A DNA stretch of 15,419 bases from TMED-70 sp036164085. GTDB lineage: Bacteria; Chloroflexota; Dehalococcoidia; Lucifugimonadales; Lucifugimonadaceae. Below, piece by piece: positions 7,900 to 13,958 of this stretch. The first letter of the stretch is position 1, and every line of letters starts with the position of its first letter. The position numbers were made by a program, and so were the translations under genes. The stretch lies in NCBI GenBank assembly GCA_036164085.1, contig JAYZJV010000027.1, forward strand, positions 1 to 15,419, written 5' to 3'. The notes under the pieces are model-generated. The model did no database searches. It was given only the letters and a program-made list of their open reading frames with translations, and was not told where the DNA came from.

Positions 7900-9072
7900 A
7901 TGATAAAAATTAAAGGCATTCAAAAAGAAAAATTTAGTAATAAAAAAATCTTATTAAGGCTTGATCTAAATATCCCTCTTTCAGAATCAGGGGTAATTTT
8001 AGATGATACTAGAATTATTGAAAGTAGAGCATCTATTGATTTTTTACTTGATCAAGGTTCTAAAGTTATTGTTATTTCTCATATAGGGAGACCAAAAGGA
8101 AAATATGTAGAAAGTTTATCATTTAAGCATTTATTAAAAGAAATAGAATCAAGACTAGAAAGAGATATTGTTTTTATAAATTTTGAAGATCAGTCAGATG
8201 CATTGAAAATTATTGATTCACATAAAAACGGGACATTATTTATGATGGAAAATTTAAGATTTAACCCAGGGGAAGAAAATAATGATAAGAATTTTATAAA
8301 ATTCTTATCAAGTATTTCTGATGTTTACATCAATGATGGCTTTGGAACTATTCATAGGAATCATGCTTCAATCACAGGGATCACAACTGAAAAGATATCA
8401 TTTGGTGGAATTCTTTTAGAAAAAGAAATTCAAAATATCTCAGAATGCATACTTTCTAAGGCTAAAAGATCCACAGCAATTTTAGGTGGAGCAAAAATTT
8501 CAGACAAGATACCTATTATTGAAAATTTATCAAAATCATTCGATTCAATAGTTGTTTCAGGAGGTATGATTAGGCCGTTTCTATTGGCTTCAAAAAAAAT
8601 CACAAAATCAAGTATTGATTCTGATTCTAAAGAGATAGAAATAGCTAATAAAATATTATCTTATAATCAGAAATTATTTATTCCGGATCAATTGATATGT
8701 TCAAAATCAATTGATGAAGAACCTATATTGTTGCATGCTTCTCAAATAACTGACTCAGACAATATTTATGACATTGGCCCTAATAGCTTAATGGAAGTAT
8801 CTGACAGGATTTTAAATTCCGATAAAATAATATGGAATGGACCTCCGGGTGTATTTGAAAAAGATAATTTTCAAAATGGGACTAAAACAATTATAAAATC
8901 AATAGTTGATTCACAGGCAAAAATAAAGTTGGCAGGAGGAGGATCAACAGTGGCTGCTATAAATTACTTCAATGCCAGTGAATATTTTTCACATATTTCA
9001 ACTGGAGGAGGAGCTTTCCTAAGTTTATTGGAAGGGAAGTACCTTGAAGGGATTGAGGTTTTAAAACAATGA
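7900..9072 (+). CDS. pgk: Phosphoglycerate kinase
   Basis: PGK transfers phosphate between 1,3-bisphosphoglycerate and ADP in glycolysis and gluconeogenesis. The 390-residue product has RLDLNIPL at 20-27, DDTRI at 35-39, SHIGRPKGK at 60-68, MENLRFNPGEE at 116-126, DVYINDGFGTIHRNHAS at 141-157, GGAKISDKI at 196-204, WNGPPGVFE at 312-320 and ISTGGGAFLSLLEGK at 366-380. The substrate-binding arginines and histidine are in place. Two active-site changes stand out. GGGDT, the nucleotide-binding loop, reads GGGST at 346-350 (codon TCA at 8944). The TFLKA-type segment reads PFLLA at 226-230; E. coli PGK also lacks that lysine, so only the Ser is unusual. The ATG is one base after the preceding stop, without a clear ribosome site. 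The end overlaps tpiA by 4 bp (ATGA). Confidence 0.95.
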   Translation: MIKIKGIQKEKFSNKKILLRLDLNIPLSESGVILDDTRIIESRASIDFLLDQGSKVIVISHIGRPKGKYVESLSFKHLLKEIESRLERDIVFINFEDQSDALKIIDSHKNGTLFMMENLRFNPGEENNDKNFIKFLSSISDVYINDGFGTIHRNHASITGITTEKISFGGILLEKEIQNISECILSKAKRSTAILGGAKISDKIPIIENLSKSFDSIVVSGGMIRPFLLASKKITKSSIDSDSKEIEIANKILSYNQKLFIPDQLICSKSIDEEPILLHASQITDSDNIYDIGPNSLMEVSDRILNSDKIIWNGPPGVFEKDNFQNGTKTIIKSIVDSQAKIKLAGGGSTVAAINYFNASEYFSHISTGGGAFLSLLEGKYLEGIEVLKQ

Positions 9073-9797
9073 AAAAATATATAGTTGCAAACTTGAAAAT
9101 GAATAAAAGCATTGAAAATTTTCAAACCTATTTGTCTAGTTTAAGTTCTAGTGTAAAAAACTTTAACAACGAAATAATAATATGTCCGTCCAGTATATTT
9201 CTGCAAAAGCTTTTTAATCTGAATACTAAATTTTCTATTGGAATTCAAGATGTGGACCATAGGGAAGAAGGAGCAGCTACAGGATCTATAGCTGCCACTC
9301 AAATTAATGGGATATGCAAATATGCAATAGTTGGCCATTCAGAAAGAAGAGAAGTCTTTTTTGAAAATAACTTAATGATTAAAGAAAAACTTATGAGATG
9401 CTGGGAAAATGAAATAACACCAATTTTATGTATAGGAGAAAGTTTAAAAATCAGAAAAAAAGGGATTCAAGAAGTAAAAAAGCATCTTTTTTCTCAGCTA
9501 GAAGATAGTTTGTCTTTGAATTCAAATTGGAAAAACCTTATTATTGCTTACGAACCTATTTGGGCTATAGGAACAGGTCTTTCTGCTTCAAAAAATGAAG
9601 TATCTGAAATATCAGATTTATTAAGTGAAAAATTATATGCCCTTTCTAACTGGAGTAGTATTCCTATTTTGTATGGAGGTAGTGTTAATGAAAATAATTT
9701 CAAAGACTTTCAAAATATAAAAAGTTTATCTGGATTTCTAATAGGAAGCGCAAGTTTGGATTCTTCTACCCTCTCTAAAATAATCAATAATTTCTAA
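9069..9797 (+). CDS. tpiA: Triosephosphate isomerase
   Basis: TpiA interconverts dihydroxyacetone phosphate and glyceraldehyde 3-phosphate. The 242-residue TIM barrel keeps the catalytic residues: K10 in ANLKMN (the usual NWKMN has Trp), H90 in VGHSERR and the base E162 in AYEPIWAIGTG. IGIQDVDHREEGAATG near 57-72 and LYGGSVNENN, the phosphate-gripping loop, are present. The flexible loop 6 reads IGTGLSAS rather than the common IGTGKTAT. The protein is slightly short (the family is about 250), mainly because it ends soon after IGSASL. The ATG overlaps the pgk stop as ATGA, and the stop shares one base with the miaA ATG, so pgk, tpiA and miaA are probably translationally coupled. Confidence 0.96.
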   Translation: MKKYIVANLKMNKSIENFQTYLSSLSSSVKNFNNEIIICPSSIFLQKLFNLNTKFSIGIQDVDHREEGAATGSIAATQINGICKYAIVGHSERREVFFENNLMIKEKLMRCWENEITPILCIGESLKIRKKGIQEVKKHLFSQLEDSLSLNSNWKNLIIAYEPIWAIGTGLSASKNEVSEISDLLSEKLYALSNWSSIPILYGGSVNENNFKDFQNIKSLSGFLIGSASLDSSTLSKIINNF

Positions 9798-10720
9798 TGA
9801 TAAAGCACAAGGTTATTTCAATAATTGGCCCCACTGCTTCAGGAAAGTCTAATCTATCTATAAAAATAGGTAAAAAATTTGGTTTGCCTATTATTAACTG
9901 TGATTCTAAACTCTTATATAAAGGCTTTGATATTGGTACAGCAAAGCCAAGTAATTCAGAGCGAAATTTAGTTAAGCATTATATGATTGATGTTCTCAAG
10001 ACTAATGATCATAGTAATCTTAGATGGTTTCTAGATGAATCTAGAAAAATAATTTCGGACTTGAATAAAAATAAACAAATTCCGATACTTACTGGAGGAA
10101 CAGGTCAATATTTATGGGGAATTTTAGAAGGATGGGATCCACCAAAAGTAAAACCAAATAATAAATTAAGAAAAAAAATCTATGAAGAAATAGAAACCTT
10201 GGGCATTCAAAAGGTAATACTAAATTATTCTAAAAAATATCAACTAAATTCAGAATTAGATTTAGAAAACCCAATTAGACTAATAAGAATTATAGAAAGG
10301 TTAGAATCAGGATATGAAGGAGATTCAAAAAGTAAGTTAGATAACTATAAAATGGAAACCATAATAATTGGTTTAAAAATAAATAGAGAGCAAAGTGATA
10401 AATTTATTAAAAATAGAATAAAAAAAATGATATCCCAAGGATGGATAGAAGAAGTTGAAAGCCTATTAAAATCAGGTGTGGATCCACAATCTCCTCCTAT
10501 GATGTCAATTGGCTATAGAGAAGTTCTTGAATATATAAATGGAAATTGTACAAATGATGAATTGGAAGAAAAGATCTATATATCCACAAGAAAACTTATG
10601 CGACATCAAGATAATTGGTTTAAAAAATCTGATAAAAGAATTAAATGGGTAAATTTTGAAAACTCATTTTCTGAAGCGAATATTATAATATCAAAGTGGT
10701 TAGAAAAAAAGGAGAATTGA
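9797..10720 (+). CDS. miaA: tRNA dimethylallyltransferase
   Basis: MiaA adds a dimethylallyl group from DMAPP to A37 of tRNAs reading UNN codons, giving i6A. The 307-residue product has the P-loop GPTASGKS at 11-18, the CDSKLLYKGFDIGTAKP segment at 35-51 with the conserved Asp, HYMIDV at 61-66, LTGGTGQYLWGILEGW at 98-113, NPIRLIRIIER in the middle, SIGYREVLEY and, near the end, STRKLMRHQDNWFKK, the tRNA-contacting helix region. Length is typical (about 300-315). The ATG overlaps the tpiA stop by one base and the TGA directly abuts the dapF start. MiaA is expected to need the polyprenyl precursor DMAPP; a polyprenyl-synthetase-like gene lies three genes upstream, but its motifs give no sign that it makes DMAPP. 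Confidence 0.95.
   Translation: MIKHKVISIIGPTASGKSNLSIKIGKKFGLPIINCDSKLLYKGFDIGTAKPSNSERNLVKHYMIDVLKTNDHSNLRWFLDESRKIISDLNKNKQIPILTGGTGQYLWGILEGWDPPKVKPNNKLRKKIYEEIETLGIQKVILNYSKKYQLNSELDLENPIRLIRIIERLESGYEGDSKSKLDNYKMETIIIGLKINREQSDKFIKNRIKKMISQGWIEEVESLLKSGVDPQSPPMMSIGYREVLEYINGNCTNDELEEKIYISTRKLMRHQDNWFKKSDKRIKWVNFENSFSEANIIISKWLEKKEN
10709..10714 (+). promoter_or_regulatory. Strong ribosome binding site for the dapF-like gene
   Basis: AAGGAG six bases before the ATG at 10721, inside the end of miaA. It is one of only two near-consensus Shine-Dalgarno sites in this operon; the other precedes dapL. Most other genes here depend on overlap or weak sites. Confidence 0.75.
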
Positions 10721-11566
10721 ATGCTACCGTTTGTAAAACTCCAAGCTGCTGGTAATGACTATATAGCAATTGATGGAAGAGGCAAAAATTATGACTGGAA
10801 TAAACTGTCTATAGATATGAGCAAGCCTGTTTTTGGAGTAGCTTCTGATGGAATCGTTGTTGTTTTTGAAAGTGAAGAAGCTGATATAAGAATGAGAATA
10901 TATAACCCTGATGGATCTGAAGCAGAAATTAGCGGAAATGGGATCAGATTATTTACAAAATTTGTTGTTGATCAAGGAATCGTATCTCCAAATAACGTAT
11001 TGAAAATTGAAACGGGTGATGGTGTGAAAACTGTATACCCTTTATTGGAAAATGGAAAAGTTGTTTCATCAAAAGTTGAAATGGGCATACCTAATTTTAT
11101 AGCTAGTAAAATACCTATTTCTGTTCCAAACATTTCTGATTCAGACAATCCAAGATTCCAGATGAATATACTCGGAAATAAACTTGATATAACATGTCTT
11201 TCTGTAGGGAACCCTCATGCTGTTTGTATAATGGATCAAAATGTTGACGATTTTCCTTTAGTTGAGGTTGGAACTATTGTTGAAAAACATGAATACTTTC
11301 CAAATAGAATTAATTTTGAAATAGTAAATATAATATCTAGAGAAAAAATAAGAGCTAGAATCTTTGAAAGAGGTGCAGGGGAGACATTGTCCTCTGGAAC
11401 AGGAAGCACTGCATCTGCAAGTGCTAGCAGATATAATGGACTAGTTGATGATAATGTAGAAGTTGTTTTAGATGGAGGAAATTTAAATATTTCTTGGGAT
11501 AAAAATGATATGGCTATGCTAGAAGGACCTTCAGAGGAAGTTTTTAGTGGAGTTTGGCCTAAATAA
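10721..11566 (+). CDS. dapF: Diaminopimelate epimerase homologue with Ser in place of both catalytic Cys
   Basis: By fold and context this is DapF, which converts LL- to meso-diaminopimelate for lysine and cell-wall synthesis. The 281-residue product has KLQAAGNDYIAID at 6-18, IYNPDGSEAEISGNGIR at 60-76, LSVGNPHAVC at 160-169 and FERGAGETLSSGTGS at 215-229. In known DapF the two catalytic cysteines lie in the CGNG and ACGTG motifs. Here these read SGNG (S71, codon AGC at 10931) and SSGTG (S225, codon TCT at 11393). Both acid/base residues are therefore serines, while the substrate-binding Asn, Glu and Arg framework is kept. The enzyme may be inactive, work differently or use another substrate. 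It lies directly before dapL, whose product is the normal DapF substrate, with a 10-bp gap. Confidence 0.88.
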   Translation: MLPFVKLQAAGNDYIAIDGRGKNYDWNKLSIDMSKPVFGVASDGIVVVFESEEADIRMRIYNPDGSEAEISGNGIRLFTKFVVDQGIVSPNNVLKIETGDGVKTVYPLLENGKVVSSKVEMGIPNFIASKIPISVPNISDSDNPRFQMNILGNKLDITCLSVGNPHAVCIMDQNVDDFPLVEVGTIVEKHEYFPNRINFEIVNIISREKIRARIFERGAGETLSSGTGSTASASASRYNGLVDDNVEVVLDGGNLNISWDKNDMAMLEGPSEEVFSGVWPK

Positions 11567-11571
11567 AGGAG
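11565..11571 (+). promoter_or_regulatory. Strong ribosome binding site fixing the dapL start
   Basis: AAAGGAG five bases before the ATG at 11577. It rules out an in-frame TTG at 11547 upstream, inside dapF, that would add ten residues. Confidence 0.8.
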
Positions 11572-11576
11572 AAAAA

Positions 11577-12740
11577 ATGAAATTTGCAAAAAGAGTTCAA
11601 GACCTTCCACCGTATTTGTTTGTTGGTATTTCACGTGCTATAGCAAAAAAGAAAGAACAAGGTATTGAAGTTATTTCTTTTGGTATAGGAGATCCAGATA
11701 TCCCAACGCCTAAGTCAGTAATCGATAGATTGAAAGTAGCTTCTGAAAATCCTGATCATCATAGATATCCAGAATCTGAAGGTCTTCCAGAATTTAGAGA
11801 ATCTGTTGCTGAATTTTATTCAAAAAGATTTGGTGTTAATTTAGATTATAAAACTGAAATTATCAATTTGATTGGTGCTAAAGAAGGAATAGCTCATGCA
11901 CCCCTTTGTTTTATTGACCCTGGAGATATAGCTTTAGTGCCTAACCCTGCTTACCCTGTATATGAAATAGGAACAATGTTTGCAGGAGGGGAAACTGTTT
12001 TTATAGATTTGTTAGAACAAAATAATTTCTTAATTGATTTTTCAAGTATAGATACAAAAATAGCTAAAAAGGCAAAAATGCTTTGGATAAACTATCCAAA
12101 CAACCCAACTGGAGCCGTGGCAAATTTAGATTTTTATAAAGAGGCTGTAGAATTTTGTAAAGATTTTGACATAGCTCTTATGCATGACGCTTGTTATACC
12201 GAAGTAACTTTTGACGGTTATGTAGCTCCAAGTCTTTTAGAAGTCCCGGGAGCAAAAGATATTTCTATAGAGTTCCATTCTCTATCAAAGACAGCAAATA
12301 TGACAGGATGGAGAGTTGGAAGTGCAGCTGGAAATCCAGATTTAATTAATGCACTTATGAGAGTGAAATCAAATATTGACTCAGGTCTTTCACAAGCAAT
12401 TCAAGAAATGGGCATTGAGGCGCTATCTTTGTCTAAAAATTGGATTATAGAAAATAATAATATTTATAAAAACAGAAGAGATAAAGTTGTTGCAACTTTG
12501 AAAGAGATTGGATTAGATGCAAAGGCTCCAAGTGCAACATTGTATATATGGACTAGAGTCCCTGATGGATACACTTCAGCCTCTTTTACAGAGAGATTAC
12601 TTGAAGAAGTAAATGTAGTTGTAACTCCAGGGAGTGGATATGGAACTGCTGGAGAAGGCTACATTAGGCTTTCTTTAACCATTCCAGATGACCAAATAGA
12701 TGAAGGTTTAAATAGATTATCAAAATTTACGTTGAAATAA
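11577..12740 (+). CDS. dapL: LL-diaminopimelate aminotransferase
   Basis: DapL makes LL-diaminopimelate from tetrahydrodipicolinate and glutamate in one step, bypassing the succinyl or acetyl branches of lysine synthesis. The 387-residue PLP enzyme (fold type I) begins MKFAKRVQDLPPYLFVGI, and continues with SFGIGDPDIPTP at 34-45, HRYPESEGLPEFR at 62-74, LIGAKEGIAH at 98-107, FIDPGDIALVPNPAYPVY at 112-129, NYPNNPTGA at 172-180, the cofactor-ring Asp in MHDACYTEV at 202-210 and the PLP lysine K238 in FHSLSKTANMTGWR. These closely match the DapL sequences I remember from Chloroflexota and related groups, which separates it from generic aspartate aminotransferases. The start is set by a strong AAAGGAG. 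The stop is one base before hflX. Confidence 0.93.
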   Translation: MKFAKRVQDLPPYLFVGISRAIAKKKEQGIEVISFGIGDPDIPTPKSVIDRLKVASENPDHHRYPESEGLPEFRESVAEFYSKRFGVNLDYKTEIINLIGAKEGIAHAPLCFIDPGDIALVPNPAYPVYEIGTMFAGGETVFIDLLEQNNFLIDFSSIDTKIAKKAKMLWINYPNNPTGAVANLDFYKEAVEFCKDFDIALMHDACYTEVTFDGYVAPSLLEVPGAKDISIEFHSLSKTANMTGWRVGSAAGNPDLINALMRVKSNIDSGLSQAIQEMGIEALSLSKNWIIENNNIYKNRRDKVVATLKEIGLDAKAPSATLYIWTRVPDGYTSASFTERLLEEVNVVVTPGSGYGTAGEGYIRLSLTIPDDQIDEGLNRLSKFTLK

Positions 12741-12741
12741 T

Positions 12742-13881
12742 TTGGGACTATATAAAACAGACATAAGAAAAGAACGTGCATTGCTAATTGCTGCACATAT
12801 TAAAGGGAAATCTTCTTCTAAAATAGCAAAGGAATCTTTGGAAGAACTTTATAATCTAGCAGAATCAGCAGGTGCCGATCCTATAAAAGCTTTTTATCAA
12901 ATGTTAAGTAAGCCTCAAAATACGTATGTAGGAACTGGAAAATTATTAGAGATTAAAAAATATATTAAAGAATTAGATATTGATGTATGTATATTTGATG
13001 ACGAATTGAACCCTAATACTCAAAAAGAGTTAGAAAATAGGCTAGGAATCAAAGTGATTGATAGAACTGCGTTGATTTTGGATATTTTTTCAGATAGAGC
13101 TCAAACACATGAAGGTAAACTCCAAGTAGAGTTAGCCCAATCAGAATATTTAATGCCTAGATTGGCAGGTCAATGGAGCCATCTGGAGAGATTAGGTGGT
13201 GGAATTGGAACGAGAGGACCAGGAGAGACTCAAATTGAAACAGATAGAAGATTGGTAAGAGAGAAAATAAAACGAGTTAAGGGCTCTATGCAAAAAATTG
13301 AAAGAAATAGAAGCTCACAGCGTAGTAAAAGGGTTAGTAATAATACTATCAACTTTTCATTAGTAGGTTATACAAATTCAGGAAAAAGCTTATTATTCAA
13401 TAATCTGGTTAAATCTAAAATATTATCTAAGAATCAATTGTTTTCTACTTTAGACACTACAACTAGGAAAATATACTTAGATCAAACTATATCTTCTACA
13501 ATTTCAGATACTGTAGGATTTATAAATAAATTGCCTACAATACTTGTAGAATCATTTAAATCAACATTAGAAGAAGCAGTAAATGCTGATGTTTTGTTAC
13601 ATGTTATAGATTACTCAAATGATGGCTTTGAAGAAAAAATTAGAACAGTGGACAATATTTTAGATGATTTAGGATTATCAGAAGTACCTAAGTTATTAAT
13701 AAAGAACAAAATAGATATAAAAGAAAATGAAATAACTAAGTTAGATCTAAATGAAAGTTATATAAATCAAATTACAACTTCAGCAAAAGATGGCACAGGT
13801 CTGAAAAGCCTAAGAGAGCAATTATTAAATCTAGCATGCATTCAAATAAATAAAAAAGAAAAGATTTATATATCTAACTAA
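12742..13881 (+). CDS. hflX: Ribosome-associated GTPase HflX
   Basis: HflX binds the 50S subunit and splits stalled or stressed 70S ribosomes. The 379-residue product has the N-terminal HflX domain with YVGTGKLLEI at 62-71, the glycine-rich LGGGIGTRGPGETQIETDRR at 151-170 that is diagnostic of HflX, a charged helical linker at 171-200, and a GTPase domain with G1 GYTNSGKS at 209-216, G2 FSTLDTTTR, G3 DTVGF at 256-260 and G4 NKID at 322-325. It is shorter than the E. coli protein (426) because both ends are trimmed. The start is TTG at 12742, one base after the dapL stop, without a clear ribosome site; no ATG exists before the conserved ERALLIA region. It is the last gene of the plus operon. 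Confidence 0.94.
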   Translation: MGLYKTDIRKERALLIAAHIKGKSSSKIAKESLEELYNLAESAGADPIKAFYQMLSKPQNTYVGTGKLLEIKKYIKELDIDVCIFDDELNPNTQKELENRLGIKVIDRTALILDIFSDRAQTHEGKLQVELAQSEYLMPRLAGQWSHLERLGGGIGTRGPGETQIETDRRLVREKIKRVKGSMQKIERNRSSQRSKRVSNNTINFSLVGYTNSGKSLLFNNLVKSKILSKNQLFSTLDTTTRKIYLDQTISSTISDTVGFINKLPTILVESFKSTLEEAVNADVLLHVIDYSNDGFEEKIRTVDNILDDLGLSEVPKLLIKNKIDIKENEITKLDLNESYINQITTSAKDGTGLKSLREQLLNLACIQINKKEKIYISN

Positions 13882-13896
13882 AAGGGGAATGATTCA

Positions 13897-13938
13897 TTTT
13901 ACATATATGTTATTGCGCACTATATTAGTTATGTAAAA
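13897..13938. repeat. 9-bp inverted repeat around the metallopeptidase promoter
   Basis: TTTTACATA (13897-13905) and its exact reverse complement TATGTAAAA (13930-13938) are separated by 24 bp. The left arm covers the -35 box and the right arm covers the predicted transcription start. The stem is almost all A/T and no T-run follows on the plus strand, so it is a poor terminator. It may be an operator, or a chance feature of AT-rich DNA. Confidence 0.45.
13898..13926 (+). promoter_or_regulatory. Sigma70-type promoter for the metallopeptidase gene
   Basis: TTTACA at 13898-13903 (5 of 6 to TTGACA) and TATATT at 13921-13926 (5 of 6 to TATAAT) are separated by exactly 17 bp in the 77-bp spacer after hflX. 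The predicted start near 13933 gives a 5' leader of about 26 bases before the ATG at 13959, which has no clear Shine-Dalgarno site. This is the best promoter visible in the window and implies separate transcription of the last gene. Confidence 0.62.
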
Positions 13939-13958
13939 AATATACTTGAATTATTTCA

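Noticed and set aside
8575..8590. Loss of the lysine in the PGK FLKA segment (here PFLLA) as a sign of inactivity
   Set aside because: E. coli PGK also has no lysine at that spot as I remember it (FIAA), so this change alone is not informative.
11547..11576. Upstream start for dapL adding ten residues
   Set aside because: The strong AAAGGAG at 11565-11571 and the family N-terminus MKFAKR both point to the ATG at 11577.
11236..11634. 132-codon minus-strand frame across the dapF-dapL junction
   Set aside because: It is antisense to the conserved C-terminus of dapF and the dapL start; the Ser/Leu/Pro-rich product looks like a shadow.
13897..13938. Rho-independent terminator after hflX
   Set aside because: The stem is nine pairs but only one is G-C, the loop is 24 bases, and A residues rather than T residues follow it on the plus strand.
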